The position numbers and the translations under genes are program-made. From Actinocatenispora comari (GTDB lineage: Bacteria > Actinomycetota > Actinomycetes > Mycobacteriales > Micromonosporaceae), in contig NZ_BOPO01000019.1 in NCBI RefSeq assembly GCF_017312725.1, positions 27,715 through 91,714 of the forward strand: DNA of 64,000 bases. The letters run 5' to 3'. Every line of letters starts with the position of its first letter. Within the stretch, counting starts at the first letter, position 1. This document shows, piece after piece, positions 33,595 to 42,645 of the stretch. The notes beneath the pieces were generated by a model. The model did not search any database, was not told the DNA's origin, and worked only from the letters and a program-made list of their open reading frames with translations.

Positions 33595-35481
33595 GTGAGC
33601 CCAGCCGAGTCGCGCAACCCGACACCGTCCCGCCCGGAGACCCCGGCGTCGCCGTCGGCCGATCCGTCGCAGCACCACCCGGGCCCGGGCGTTCCGGCAC
33701 CCGCCGATCCGGACCGCCTCGACCCGGCCCCGCCCGGGCCCGATTCGACCGGCCCCGAACCGTCCGGGCCTGACCCGGCCTTACCTGAGCCGACCTTGCC
33801 TGAACCAGCCTTGCCTGAACCGGCCGGGATCGAACCCACCGCGCCCGAACCGGGTGGGGGCGAGCCCGGGGGGCCGGCCTGGAACGGGTGGGAACCGGGT
33901 GCGGCGCCCGCGCTGTCGGCGCGGACCCGGCGGGCGCTGGCCCGGCTGCTCGGTGCGACCGAGGACACCCCGTCGGTACCGGTGGGCGAGGTGCGGTTGC
34001 CGCCCTCGGCGCTGCTGGCCGGCACCCGGCGACGGTTCGTCGAGCTGCTCGGCGCCGAGCACGTGCGTACCGATCGGGCGGCGCGGCTGGCGCACGCCGG
34101 TGGGCGCAGCTACCTCGACCTGATCCGGCTGCGCGATGGGGACGCGTCGGGCGCGCCGGACGCGGTGCTCACCCCGACCGCCGACGAGATCCCCGCCGTG
34201 CTCGCCGCCTGCGTGGACACCGACACGGCCGTGGTCCCGTACGGCGGGGGCACCAGCGTGGTGGGCGGCGTGTCCGGCGCGCACCGCGGGCACGCCGCGG
34301 TGGTGGCGCTGGACCTGTCCCGGCTGAACCGGTTGCTCGCGCTGGACGAGACCGCGCAGACCGCGACCCTCGGTGCCGGCATGCGCGGGCCGGACGTGGA
34401 GCGCGCGCTCGCGCACCGCGGGTACACGTTGGGCCACTTCCCGCAGAGCTACCGGTACTCGACGCTCGGCGGCTGGGTGGCGACCCGGTCGGCCGGCCAG
34501 GCCTCCACCGGGTACGGGCGGATCGACGAGCTGGTGCACGCCCTGCGCTGCGTGACCCCGACCGGAGAGCTGCGGCTGGGGCGGGGCCCGGCGAGCGCCG
34601 CCGGTCCGGACCTGCTCGCGCTGGCCGTGGGCTCGGAGGGCACCCTCGGCGTGATCACCGAGGCGACCCTGGCGGTGCGCCGCGTCCCGCCGCAGCGCCG
34701 GTACGAGGGCTGGTCGCTGCCGGACCTGCCCGCCGGTCTGGCCGCGCTGCGCGAGCTGGCCCAGCGGCTCGGGCCGGGGCTCGCGCCGGACGTGTGCCGG
34801 CTGTCCGACCCGGACGAGACCCGCTCGACGTTCCTGCTGTCCGGCTCGCTGCCGACCCGGCTGGCCCGGGGCTACCTCGCCGCCCGCGGCCGCAACCCGG
34901 GCTGTCTGGCGATCTTCGGCTGGGAGGGTGAGCCGGACCAGGTGGCGTTCCGGCACCGCGCCGCGACCCGGACGCTGCGGGCGCACGGCGGCCTGCCGCT
35001 CGGTGCCGCGGCCGGCCGGTCCTGGCTGCACGGCAGGTTCGCGGCGCCGAACCTGCGGGACACGCTGCTCGACCACGGGCTGCTGGTGGAGACGCTGGAG
35101 ACGGCGGCCGACTTCGGCGCGCTGCCCCGACTGCACGCGCAGGTGCGGCGCAGCCTGCGCGACTCGCTGGGCCGGGTGATGGTGCTCAGCCACGTCTCGC
35201 ACCTGTACCGCACCGGCGCCTCGCTGTACGTCACCGTGCTCGCCGCCCGCGACCGGACCGACCCGATCGGCCAGTGGACGGCGGCGAAGCGCGCGGTCAC
35301 CGAGACGATCCTGGCCGCCGGCGGCACGCTGACCCACCACCACGCGGTCGGTACCGACCATCGCGACTTCCTCGGGACCGAGATCGGTACCGCGGGGCTG
35401 TCGGTGCTGCGCGCGGCCAAGGCGGCGCTCGACCCGACCGGGATCATGAACCCGGGCACGCTGATCCCGCCGGCCTCCTGA
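33595..35481 (+). CDS. FAD-binding oxidase, alkylglycerone-phosphate-synthase-like
   Basis: A 628-residue protein. Residues 1-~105 are Pro/Glu/Asp-rich with repeated LPEPxLPEPALPEP units. Next comes a VAO-type FAD domain (TADEIPAVLAACVDTDTAVV, PYGGGTSVVGGVSG, FPQSYRYSTLGGWVATRSAG, ASTGYGRIDELVHAL, GSEGTLGVITEATL). The C-terminus has THHHAVGTDHRDFL, matching the triple-His active-site loop of alkyldihydroxyacetonephosphate synthase (AGPS), and ends in the common FAD-oxidase motif GIMNPGTLIPP. AGPS replaces the acyl chain of acyl-DHAP with a fatty alcohol. GTG at 33595; the frame continues far upstream but overlaps TetR. Its neighbours TetR and GlpD support a role around DHAP. Confidence 0.85.
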   Translation: MSPAESRNPTPSRPETPASPSADPSQHHPGPGVPAPADPDRLDPAPPGPDSTGPEPSGPDPALPEPTLPEPALPEPAGIEPTAPEPGGGEPGGPAWNGWEPGAAPALSARTRRALARLLGATEDTPSVPVGEVRLPPSALLAGTRRRFVELLGAEHVRTDRAARLAHAGGRSYLDLIRLRDGDASGAPDAVLTPTADEIPAVLAACVDTDTAVVPYGGGTSVVGGVSGAHRGHAAVVALDLSRLNRLLALDETAQTATLGAGMRGPDVERALAHRGYTLGHFPQSYRYSTLGGWVATRSAGQASTGYGRIDELVHALRCVTPTGELRLGRGPASAAGPDLLALAVGSEGTLGVITEATLAVRRVPPQRRYEGWSLPDLPAGLAALRELAQRLGPGLAPDVCRLSDPDETRSTFLLSGSLPTRLARGYLAARGRNPGCLAIFGWEGEPDQVAFRHRAATRTLRAHGGLPLGAAAGRSWLHGRFAAPNLRDTLLDHGLLVETLETAADFGALPRLHAQVRRSLRDSLGRVMVLSHVSHLYRTGASLYVTVLAARDRTDPIGQWTAAKRAVTETILAAGGTLTHHHAVGTDHRDFLGTEIGTAGLSVLRAAKAALDPTGIMNPGTLIPPAS

Positions 35482-35490
35482 ACCACCCGC

Positions 35491-35535
35491 CGGTCGGGAG
35501 TCGGGCGGTCGGGAGTCGGGCGGTCAGGAGTGGAG
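35491..35535. repeat. 15-bp tandem repeat, three copies
   Basis: Units 35491-35505 and 35506-35520 are identical (cggtcgggagtcggg). A third diverged copy (cggtcaggagtggag) runs into the 3' end of the second TetR gene. Confidence 0.75.
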
Positions 35536-36090
35536 GATGCGGCGCAGCACCGGCAGCAGGTCGTCGCGGTCCGGCGCACGCTCGGCGACCAGCCACTCGA
35601 TCAGCAGGCCGTCCACGGTGGCGGTCACCGCGCGGGCGGTGACCGGATCGACGTGCTCGGCGAGCATCGCGGTGATCTGCTCGACCCAGGCGGTGGCGGC
35701 GGCCCGCAGTGCCGGCCGGCGCACCGCGGCGAGGTAGAGCTCGTACTCCACCACGGTGCGGTCGCGCTGCGGGCCGAGCCAGTCGAGCATCAGCTCGACC
35801 AGCGCCTCGGCCAGGTCGGCGTCCGGCGGCAGCGCGGCGAACCGGTCCCGCAGCCGGCGGTTGTAGTCGTCCGCCGCGGCCCGCAGCGCGGCACCGAGCA
35901 ACTCGTCCCGGCTGCCCAGGTGGTACGTGGTGGAGCCGAGCGGCACCCCGGCGGCGTCGGCGACGGCCCGGTGGGTCAGGCCGGCCACCCCGCGCGCCGC
36001 GATCACCGCGACCGTCGCGTCGACCAGCCGGTCCCGCCGGCCCGGGTCGTTGCGCCCGCGCCGGCCGGCCGCGGCTCGGCGTTCGCTCAT
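35524..36090 (-). CDS. TetR family regulator next to an SMR efflux gene
   Basis: A 188-residue TetR-type protein. The N-terminal HTH is in LTHRAVADAAGVPLGSTTYHLGSRDELL (about residues 38-65). The 'STTYHLGSRDELL' pattern is frequent in regulators adjacent to drug-efflux genes. ATG 36090 was chosen; an upstream in-frame start at 36186 would overlap the SMR gene. It is 85 nt downstream of the SMR gene on the same strand, and probably represses that operon from the palindromes at 36508-36547. Confidence 0.88.
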   Translation of the reverse strand: MSERRAAAGRRGRNDPGRRDRLVDATVAVIAARGVAGLTHRAVADAAGVPLGSTTYHLGSRDELLGAALRAAADDYNRRLRDRFAALPPDADLAEALVELMLDWLGPQRDRTVVEYELYLAAVRRPALRAAATAWVEQITAMLAEHVDPVTARAVTATVDGLLIEWLVAERAPDRDDLLPVLRRILHS

Positions 36091-36175
36091 CGCTCCAGTC
36101 TGGCAGCGCCGGGAGGCCGCGGGGTGGTTGCCGGGCGGTGGCCACGCCGGCTCGATCGAGCCCGTCGTCGGCCCG

Positions 36176-36502
36176 CTAGCCGGCATGCGTGCCGCCGAGG
36201 TTGAGCGCCACCACGCCGGCGATGATCAGCGCGATGCCGCCGATCTTGACCAGGCTGACCGGCTCGCCGAAGACCACCATGCCGATCGCGGCGACCACCG
36301 CGGTGCCGGCGCCGGACCAGATCGCGTACGCGACGCTGACCGGCACGCTCCTGAGCGTCAGCGACAGCAGCAGGAACGACAGCAGGTACCCCACGACGAC
36401 GCCGACGCTCGGCCACAGCCGGGTGAACCCGGCGGAGAGCTTGAGCAGGCTGGTCGCGGTGATCTCGGCGCCGATCGCGACGGCGAGCAGAACGTACGGC
36501 AT
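36176..36502 (-). CDS. Small multidrug resistance (SMR) family transporter
   Basis: A 108-residue protein with four transmembrane helices. Glu13 in [17 protein letters not shown] corresponds to the essential proton/substrate Glu of Emr[17 protein letters not shown] is the helix 3 signature, and [17 protein letters not shown] is helix 4. SMR dimers export cationic drugs, or guanidinium for the Gdx subtype. The W-S-G-x-G-T rather than W-A-x-G-x-G pattern suggests the QacC/EmrE-type more than Gdx, though this is not certain. ATG at 36502, directly behind the palindrome-containing promoter. Confidence 0.92.
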   Translation of the reverse strand: MPYVLLAVAIGAEITATSLLKLSAGFTRLWPSVGVVVGYLLSFLLLSLTLRSVPVSVAYAIWSGAGTAVVAAIGMVVFGEPVSLVKIGGIALIIAGVVALNLGGTHAG

Positions 36503-36507
36503 GTCCG

Positions 36508-36547
36508 GTCCACATTCTGTGTACAGGCGTCCACAAATTCTGTGGAC
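36508..36547 (-). promoter_or_regulatory. Two tandem palindromes in the SMR promoter
   Basis: GTCCACA-n3-TGTGTAC (36508-36524, one mismatch) and GTCCACA-aattc-TGTGGAC (36529-36547, perfect 7-bp arms). On the minus strand TTGTCC, 18 bp and TGTACA could form a -35/-10 pair lying within the palindromes. They are probable TetR operators. The second arm also reads as a perfect DnaA box (TTGTCCACA, complement 36541-36549), so DnaA binding is an alternative. Confidence 0.6.
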
Positions 36548-36623
36548 AAACGTACATCCGAATGCGCCGTGTCGACCCTGGCACGTGGTGTGGGTCATGC
36601 CGGCGTACCCGGCCGGGCCGGCG

Positions 36624-36677
36624 CCCCGTACGCTGTGGCGCGCCGGCTCGCCCCGTACGCTGTGCCGCGCCACGCTG
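36624..36677. repeat. 27-bp tandem repeat, two copies
   Basis: Units 36624-36650 and 36651-36677 share ccccgtacgctgtg(g/c)cgcgcc; the second copy is diverged at its end. Located directly upstream of the YcxB-like gene. Confidence 0.7.
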
Positions 36678-36709
36678 TGTCGCGCCCAGCTCGCGCCGAA
36701 GGGATCGCG

Positions 36710-37210
36710 ATGGACATCCGGTTCGTGCTGCCACCCGGCGACGAGCGGCTCACTCGGCTCGTCCGCTTCCTGTACCGGCGGCTGTTTCGCGTCCTGCGCG
36801 CCAGCGGGGTGGTCCTCTGCCTCGCGGCGGCGGTACTGGTCGTGCTGCTGGTCCTGGACGGCGCCCAGCCGACGGACGTCGTCGTGCTGGTGGCCGCGGT
36901 CGCCATCGCCGCGCTGGCGTTCGGTTACCCGGCCTGGGCCGTCCGCCGGATCCGCCGTACTCAGCCGTACGCCGGGGAGAGCTGGCAGTACCGGCTCACC
37001 GAGGACGGGGTGTCGATCACCGGCAGGCCGGCCACGCAGAGCTTCAGCTGGGACGGCCTGCAGCGCGTCGAGGAGACCGCGGACGACGTGTACCTGCTGG
37101 TGGGGAAGTACGTCGCGGTGCAGCTGCCGAAGCAGCTCGTCAGCGAGCCGGACCTGGCGGAACTGCGGGCCTTCGTGGCTGAACGCGGGCTGCTCGTCGG
37201 CTCCCGGTGA
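36710..37210 (+). CDS. YcxB family membrane protein
   Basis: A 166-residue protein with two transmembrane helices ([16 protein letters not shown] and [20 protein letters not shown]), then a cytoplasmic domain: [40 protein letters not shown]. This is the YcxB-like C-terminal domain, with a characteristic beta-sandwich. Function unknown. ATG at 36710 with GAAGGGA a few bases upstream; the frame is open further upstream but that part is repeat DNA. Confidence 0.8.
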   Translation: MDIRFVLPPGDERLTRLVRFLYRRLFRVLRASGVVLCLAAAVLVVLLVLDGAQPTDVVVLVAAVAIAALAFGYPAWAVRRIRRTQPYAGESWQYRLTEDGVSITGRPATQSFSWDGLQRVEETADDVYLLVGKYVAVQLPKQLVSEPDLAELRAFVAERGLLVGSR

Positions 37211-37241
37211 GCTGTCAGGTCGGTACGGAACAATGGCCGGC

Positions 37242-38447
37242 ATGACGACACGCGAGCTGGTGTTGCTCGGATCGACCGGGTCGATCGGCACCCAGGCGAT
37301 TGACGTGATCACCCGAAATCCGGACAGGTTCCGCGTGCTGGGCATCGCGGGCGGCGGCGGCAACGTCGAGCTGCTCGCCCGGCAGGCGCTGGAGCTGTCG
37401 GTCGAGGTGGTGGCGGTGGCGCGGGCCAGCGTCACGCAGGACCTGCAGCTCGCCTTCTACGCCGAGGCCCAGCGGCGCGGCTGGGCCACCGGCGACTACC
37501 GGATCCCGAAGATCCTGGCCGGCCCGCAGGCCGCCACCGAGCTCGCCGAACACCCCTGCGACCTGGTCCTCAACGGCATCACCGGCTCGGTCGGGCTCGG
37601 CCCGACGCTCGCCGCGCTGCGCGCCGGCCGCACCGTCGCGCTGGCGAACAAGGAGTCGCTGGTCGCCGGCGGCGAGCTGGTGCGGGCCGTGGCCAAACCG
37701 GGTCAGCTGGTGCCGGTCGACTCCGAGCACAGCGCGCTCGCCCAGTGCCTGCGCGGCGGTCGCGCCGCCGAGGTGGCGCGGCTGGTGGTGACCGCGAGCG
37801 GTGGCCCGTTCCGGGGACGCAGCCGGGACGAGTTGACCGACGTCACACCCGAGCAGGCGCTCGCGCACCCGACCTGGGAGATGGGCCCGGTCGTCACGAT
37901 CAACTGCGCCAACCTGGTGAACAAGGGCCTCGAGGTGATCGAGGCGCACGAGCTGTTCGACATCCCGTACGAGAACATCGACGTGGTGGTGCACCCGCAG
38001 TCGATCGTGCACTCGATGGTGCAGTTCCTCGACGGGTCGACGTTGGCGCAGGTCAGCCCGCCGGACATGCGGCTGCCGATCGCCCTGGCGCTGGGCTGGC
38101 CGGACCGGGTGCGCGACGCCGCGCCGCCGATGGACTGGACCGCGGCGCAGCAGTGGGAGTTCCTGCCGCTGGACGAGACGGCGTTCCCGGCCGTCGCGCT
38201 GGCCCGCGAGGTCGGCGCCGCCGGGCACTGCCGGCCGGCGGTGTTCAACGCCGCGAACGAGGAGTGCGTGGCCGCGTTCCTTGCCGGCGATCTACCGTTT
38301 CCTGCGATCGTCGACACGATTGCGGCGGTTGTCGATCAGGCGCCGGCCTTCGGGGTACCAGGTAACGTCGAGGACGTGCTGACCGCCGAACGCTGGGCGC
38401 GCGAGCGGGCGCGGCAGCTGTGCTCCGCCTTCCGGAAGGGACGTTGA
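37242..38447 (+). CDS. dxr: 1-deoxy-D-xylulose-5-phosphate reductoisomerase
   Basis: Converts DXP to MEP with NADPH, the first committed step of the MEP isoprenoid pathway. The 401-residue product has NADPH-binding [14 protein letters not shown] (residues 10-23). It also has [22 protein letters not shown] (metal-binding Asp/Glu), [30 protein letters not shown] and [18 protein letters not shown] 37242 makes the N-terminus [16 protein letters not shown], which fits the family; ATG 37233 is three codons earlier. No clear ribosome binding site. The stop overlaps the next start (TGATG). Confidence 0.97.
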   Translation: MTTRELVLLGSTGSIGTQAIDVITRNPDRFRVLGIAGGGGNVELLARQALELSVEVVAVARASVTQDLQLAFYAEAQRRGWATGDYRIPKILAGPQAATELAEHPCDLVLNGITGSVGLGPTLAALRAGRTVALANKESLVAGGELVRAVAKPGQLVPVDSEHSALAQCLRGGRAAEVARLVVTASGGPFRGRSRDELTDVTPEQALAHPTWEMGPVVTINCANLVNKGLEVIEAHELFDIPYENIDVVVHPQSIVHSMVQFLDGSTLAQVSPPDMRLPIALALGWPDRVRDAAPPMDWTAAQQWEFLPLDETAFPAVALAREVGAAGHCRPAVFNAANEECVAAFLAGDLPFPAIVDTIAAVVDQAPAFGVPGNVEDVLTAERWARERARQLCSAFRKGR

Positions 38448-39715
38448 TGGCGTACGCGATCGGGGTGATCCTGTTCGCCCTGGGCATCGTTGTGTCGCTC
38501 TCGATCCACGAGGCCGGACACATGTTCACCGCGCGGGCCTTCGGGATGAAGGTCAGCCGGTACTTCATCGGTTTCGGGCCGACGTTGTTCTCCTTCCGCC
38601 GCGGCGAGGTCGAGTACGGCGTCAAGGCCATCCCGGCCGGCGCGTTCGTCAAGATCGACGGGATGACGCCGCTGGAGGAGGAGGAAGAGGTCCCACCGGA
38701 GGACAGGCACCGCGTGTTCTGGCGCAAGCCGGTCTGGCAGCGCACCCTGGTGCTGGTCGCGGGCTCGGTGACCCACTTCGTCCTGGCGTTCGTGATCTTC
38801 TGGATCGCCGCCGCGTTCGTCGGTGTGCCGAACCCGAAGTACGCCGACTACGCCACCGGCAACGTGCCGGCCAAGCTCGGCGAGGTCAGCACCTGCGTGC
38901 AGCGCACCTACGACGCGAAGCACCCGGACCGGTGCACCGCCAAGGACATCGCCGGCCCGGCGAAGAAGGCGGGCCTGCGGGCCGGCGACACCATCACCGC
39001 GCTCGACGGTGTGCGGACCCCTACGTACGCGAAGCTGGCCGACCGGATCAAGAAGACCAAGGCCGGCCCGGCGAAGGTGACCTACCTGCGCGACGGCAGG
39101 ACCCACACCACCACCGTCACGCTGGTCTCCGCGCCGCGCCCGACCGGCGGTACGGTCGACGACCCGACCATGTCGGACGTGACGGTGATGGGCATCGTGC
39201 TGCAGACCGCGAGCCAGGCTGGCATCTCGACCACCACCACGTACGGGCCGGTCGCCGGTGTGCCGCACGCCGCCGAGCTGTACGGGCAGACCGCGCAGCA
39301 GATGGGGCAGGCGGTCACCCGCATCCCCAGCAAGATCCCGAACCTGGTCACGGCGCTGGCCGGGGAGAAGCGCAGCGCGGACACGCCGATCAGCGTGGTC
39401 GGCGCGAGCCGGCTCGGCGGGGAGACGGTCGAGCTGCACGCGTGGTGGTTCTTCCTGATGCTGCTGGCCCAGCTCAACCTGTTCGTCGGGGTGTTCAACC
39501 TGGTGCCGCTGCTGCCGCTGGACGGCGGGCACGTGGCGATCGCCTGGTTCGAGAAGGTCAGGTCCTGGTGGGCCGCCCGCCGCGGCCGGCAGGACCCGGG
39601 TCGGGTCGACTACCTGAAACTCATGCCGATCACGTACGCGGTCGTGATCATCTTCGGTGGGCTGTCCGTGCTCACCGTGGCCGCGGACATCATCAATCCG
39701 GTCACCCTGAATTGA
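38447..39715 (+). CDS. rseP: Site-2 membrane metalloprotease (RseP/Rip1-like, M50)
   Basis: An intramembrane zinc protease that cleaves anti-sigma factors and other single-span proteins (regulated intramembrane proteolysis). The 422-residue product has HEAGH at residues 21-25 in the first helix and [17 protein letters not shown] near the C-terminus, which supplies the third ligand Asp. A PDZ domain lies between (about residues 165-250, [15 protein letters not shown]). TGATG overlap with dxr and GGAAGGG upstream. Dxr-M50-IspG is the standard actinobacterial order. Confidence 0.95.
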   Translation: MAYAIGVILFALGIVVSLSIHEAGHMFTARAFGMKVSRYFIGFGPTLFSFRRGEVEYGVKAIPAGAFVKIDGMTPLEEEEEVPPEDRHRVFWRKPVWQRTLVLVAGSVTHFVLAFVIFWIAAAFVGVPNPKYADYATGNVPAKLGEVSTCVQRTYDAKHPDRCTAKDIAGPAKKAGLRAGDTITALDGVRTPTYAKLADRIKKTKAGPAKVTYLRDGRTHTTTVTLVSAPRPTGGTVDDPTMSDVTVMGIVLQTASQAGISTTTTYGPVAGVPHAAELYGQTAQQMGQAVTRIPSKIPNLVTALAGEKRSADTPISVVGASRLGGETVELHAWWFFLMLLAQLNLFVGVFNLVPLLPLDGGHVAIAWFEKVRSWWAARRGRQDPGRVDYLKLMPITYAVVIIFGGLSVLTVAADIINPVTLN

Positions 39716-39723
39716 GGCGCAGT

Positions 39724-40890
39724 ATGACCACGGTCAGTCTTGGCATGCCGGAGGTTCCGCCGCCGGCGCTCGCGGAACGTCGTCGGTCACGGCAGATCAA
39801 CGTCGGTGGGGTCCCGGTCGGTGGCGGTGCGCCGGTCAGCGTGCAGTCGATGACCACGACGGTCACCGCCGACGTCAACGCCACCCTGCAGCAGATCGCC
39901 GAGCTGACCGCGTCCGGCTGCCAGATCGTGCGGGTCGCGGTGCCGTCCGCGGACGACGCCGAGGCGCTGCCCGCGATCGCGAAGAAGTCGCAGATCCCGG
40001 TGATCGCCGACATCCACTTCCAGCCGAAGTACGTGTTCGCCGCGATCGACGCCGGCTGCGCCGCGGTGCGGGTCAACCCGGGCAACATCAAGCAGTTCGA
40101 CGACAAGGTGAAGGAGATCGCGAAGGCGGCCGCCGACGCGGGTACCCCGATCCGGATCGGCGTCAACGCCGGCTCGCTGGACAAGCGGCTGCTGGAGAAG
40201 TACGGCAAGGCCACCGCCGAGGCGCTGGTCGAGTCGGCGCTGTGGGAGTGCTCGCTGTTCGAGGAGCACGGCTTCCGCGACATCAAGATCTCGGTCAAGC
40301 ACCACGACCCGGTGGTGATGATCCGGGCGTACCGGCAGCTCGCGCAGCAGTGCGACTACCCGCTGCACCTGGGCGTCACCGAGGCCGGCCCGACCTTCCA
40401 GGGCACGATCAAGTCGGCCACCGCGTTCGGCGCCCTGCTGGCGGAGGGCATCGGCGACACGATCCGGGTGTCACTGTCCGCGCCGCCGGTCGAGGAGGTC
40501 AAGGTCGGTATCGCGATCCTGGAGTCGCTGGGAATGCGCGAGCGTGGCCTGGAGATCGTCTCCTGCCCCTCCTGCGGCCGGGCCCAGGTCGACGTGTACA
40601 AGCTGGCCGAGGAGGTGCACGCCGGCCTGGACGGGCTGCCGGTGCCGCTGCGGGTGGCCGTGATGGGCTGCGTGGTGAACGGCCCGGGCGAAGCGCGCGA
40701 GGCCGACCTGGGGGTGGCGTCCGGCAACGGCAAGGGCCAGATCTTCGTCAAGGGCGAGGTGATCAAGACGGTGCCCGAGTCGCAGATCGTGGAGACGCTC
40801 ATCGAGGAGGCGCTGCGGATCGCCGAGGAGTCCGGCGCCGAGCTGCCCGAGGAGCTGCGCGGCCTCGGCCCCACGGTCGAGGTGCACTGA
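39724..40890 (+). CDS. ispG: 4-hydroxy-3-methylbut-2-enyl-diphosphate synthase (flavodoxin)
   Basis: The penultimate MEP-pathway enzyme, converting MEcPP to HMBPP with a [4Fe-4S] cluster. The TIM-barrel half contains [41 protein letters not shown] and [19 protein letters not shown]. The C-terminal half has the cluster cysteines in [12 protein letters not shown] and [15 protein letters not shown]. Length 388. ATG at 39724, 8 nt after the rseP stop, with GAGG across the previous stop codon. Cotranscribed with dxr and rseP. Confidence 0.98.
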   Translation: MTTVSLGMPEVPPPALAERRRSRQINVGGVPVGGGAPVSVQSMTTTVTADVNATLQQIAELTASGCQIVRVAVPSADDAEALPAIAKKSQIPVIADIHFQPKYVFAAIDAGCAAVRVNPGNIKQFDDKVKEIAKAAADAGTPIRIGVNAGSLDKRLLEKYGKATAEALVESALWECSLFEEHGFRDIKISVKHHDPVVMIRAYRQLAQQCDYPLHLGVTEAGPTFQGTIKSATAFGALLAEGIGDTIRVSLSAPPVEEVKVGIAILESLGMRERGLEIVSCPSCGRAQVDVYKLAEEVHAGLDGLPVPLRVAVMGCVVNGPGEAREADLGVASGNGKGQIFVKGEVIKTVPESQIVETLIEEALRIAEESGAELPEELRGLGPTVEVH

Positions 40891-41013
40891 GGTCGGATGG
40901 TCGGTCCCGGTCGGACGGCGGATCGTGCCGATGCTCCCGCGGATGCGGCCGACACCGGCGGCCGTCGTCTGGCACGCTTGATGCGTGTGGGGAGAAGCGC
41001 CCGGAGACGGGGC

Positions 41014-41853
41014 GTGTTGACGGTTCCGGTCCGGTTGCTGGGCGACACCGACCGGGCCGATGTGCATAGGCTGCTCGACGCCGAGCCGATCGCGGCGGCG
41101 CAGGTCGCCGAGCGGGTCGAGGCGGGCGGCCTGACCTGGTGGCGGACCGGCGCGCGGGTGTTCGGTTACGGCGCGCCCGGCCGGCTGGAGTCGCTGTGCT
41201 GGCTGGGCGCCAACATGATCCCGGTTCGGGCCGGTGCCGACGCGATCGCCGGGTTCGCCGAGCTGGCGCGGCGGGAGGGCCGGCGCTGTTCGTCGATCGT
41301 CGGCGAGTCGGGGGCGGTGCTCCAGCTGTGGGAGCGGCTCGCGCCGCACTGGTCGCCGGCCCGGGAGATCCGGGCCTGCCAGCCGCTGCTGATGACCGCC
41401 GACCCGGCCCCGATCGCACCGGACCCGGGTGTGCGGCTGGTCCGCTCGAACGAGGTGGGCACGCTGTTCCCGGCGTCGGTCGCGATGTACACCGAGGAGG
41501 TCGGCGTGTCGCCGATCGCCGAGGCGGGCGGGCGGGTCTACCGGCAGCGGGTCGCGGAGCTGGTGCGGTCCCGCCGGGCGTATGCCCGGTTCGTGGACGG
41601 TCGGGTGGTGTTCAAGGCGGAGCTGGCCGTGGTGACCCGGCACACCGCGCAGGTGCAGGGCGTGTGGGTGGCGCCGGAGTGGCGCGGCCGGGGTCTCGGT
41701 GCGGCCGGGATGGCCGCGGTGGTCGCCGACGCGCTGGAGCGGGTCGCGCCGACCGTCAGCCTGTACGTCAACGACTACAACACCGCCGCCCGCCGGGTGT
41801 ACGAGCGGTGCGGGTTCCGCGCCGTCGGCGCGTTCGCCACGGTGCTGTTCTGA
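41014..41853 (+). CDS. GNAT acetyltransferase with DUF4081 domain
   Basis: A 279-residue protein. Residues ~10-130 match the actinobacterial DUF4081 domain (RLLDAEPIAAAQVAERVEAGG, SLCWLGANMIPV, EGRRCSSIVGESGAV, REIRACQPLLMT). Residues ~140-279 form a GNAT domain with the acetyl-CoA loop VAPEWRGRGLGAAGMAAVV. It lies directly after ispG in nearly all actinobacteria. Substrate unknown. The GTG at 41014 gives MLTVPVRLLGD and fits homologues, with GGAGA ~8 nt upstream; the open frame extends upstream to 40897 without conservation. Confidence 0.9.
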   Translation: MLTVPVRLLGDTDRADVHRLLDAEPIAAAQVAERVEAGGLTWWRTGARVFGYGAPGRLESLCWLGANMIPVRAGADAIAGFAELARREGRRCSSIVGESGAVLQLWERLAPHWSPAREIRACQPLLMTADPAPIAPDPGVRLVRSNEVGTLFPASVAMYTEEVGVSPIAEAGGRVYRQRVAELVRSRRAYARFVDGRVVFKAELAVVTRHTAQVQGVWVAPEWRGRGLGAAGMAAVVADALERVAPTVSLYVNDYNTAARRVYERCGFRAVGAFATVLF

Positions 41854-41947
41854 CCGCGGTGCGGGTGGCGGCGGTGCCGGCCGACGGGCACGGTGGGTAC
41901 CGATGGCGCACCCTGGCGGGAACCGTCTCGGCGACGTATGTTACGAC

Positions 41948-41960
41948 AAAGGAATCCTTT
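41948..41960. promoter_or_regulatory. AT-rich inverted repeat AAAGGA-a-TCCTTT
   Basis: A 13-bp palindrome followed by TTTAAT, in the unusually AT-rich gap after the DUF4081-GNAT gene. It could form a short AAAGG/CCTTT hairpin acting as terminator of the dxr-rseP-ispG-GNAT operon, or be an operator for the next gene. Confidence 0.4.
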
Positions 41961-42016
41961 TAATGCCCTAGAGTCCGAATTTTCTGTCAGATTTATGCGT
42001 ATCCTCGGTCGGGCTC

Positions 42017-42046
42017 GTGACAGCGCGCTCGCTACGTTGGGATAAT
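42017..42046 (+). promoter_or_regulatory. Sigma-70-type promoter for the 42108 gene
   Basis: -35 GTGACA (42017-42022), an 18-bp spacer and -10 GATAAT (42041-42046), one mismatch each from consensus. The transcription start near 42053 would give a ~55-nt leader including the purine-rich GACGAGG ribosome binding site. Confidence 0.6.
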
Positions 42047-42107
42047 CAAGGGACCACTCAGAGTTACCGATGGTTCCTCGAACCCGAGGGCAGACGAGGT
42101 GAGCGTG

Positions 42108-42641
42108 ATGGGGCGGATCGTCAAGACCCGTGGCGAGGGCGTCACCAAGTACTACTGGTATCCGGGGGAGAAGGCGGACTGGATCAGGGCCGCGGTCGCC
42201 GTCGGCGCCGGGCTGGTGGTGCTCGCCCTGGTCGCCCTGTTCACGCACAGCGGGCTGTGGGCGTCCGTGCTCGGCACTTCGGTGACCGCCGCGGTCGCCG
42301 GGCTCAACTTCGGTCGCCGGGACGCTCGGGCGCTGCGCGACCTGCCGGACATCGCCTCCGCGCGCAAGGCGGCGATCGTCGACACCGGCCGGGCGATGTG
42401 GCGGGCCATGGTGAAGGGCTGCGGCGCGGCCGGCGCCGCGGTGCTGGTGGCGAACATGTCCAGCCACGGCTTCGTCGCCGACTGGCTGCTTCCGCTGGTA
42501 CCGGCCGTGGTCGGGGCGCTCGCGCACCAGGCCGGCATGATCGCCGAACGGATGTCCGAGGACGCCGCGGCGCGCAAGCAGGCGGTGGAGGCGACCCCGC
42601 TGCGCGCCCGCGCCGCCGAACCGACCAGCAACGCGGCCTGA
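42108..42641 (+). CDS. Membrane protein of unknown function
   Basis: A 177-residue protein. After a polar N-terminus (RIVKTRGEGVTKYYWYPGEKADW) there are about four hydrophobic segments (AAVAVGAGLVVLALVALF, WASVLGTSVTAAVAGLNF, GCGAAGAAVLVANM, WLLPLVPAVVGALAHQ), ending in a charged tail. I recognise no family. ATG 42108 is favoured (ACGAGG 8 nt upstream); GTG 42099 and 42105 are in frame but overlap that site. It has the strongest consensus promoter in the window and convergent neighbour DUF2330, so it is likely expressed on its own. Confidence 0.65.
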   Translation: MGRIVKTRGEGVTKYYWYPGEKADWIRAAVAVGAGLVVLALVALFTHSGLWASVLGTSVTAAVAGLNFGRRDARALRDLPDIASARKAAIVDTGRAMWRAMVKGCGAAGAAVLVANMSSHGFVADWLLPLVPAVVGALAHQAGMIAERMSEDAAARKQAVEATPLRARAAEPTSNAA

Positions 42642-42645
42642 CCGG

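Noticed and set aside
27854..37210. Recent genomic island with integrase
   Set aside because: The block looks accessory, but I found no integrase, transposase, tRNA end or flanking direct repeat, so mobility is not claimed.
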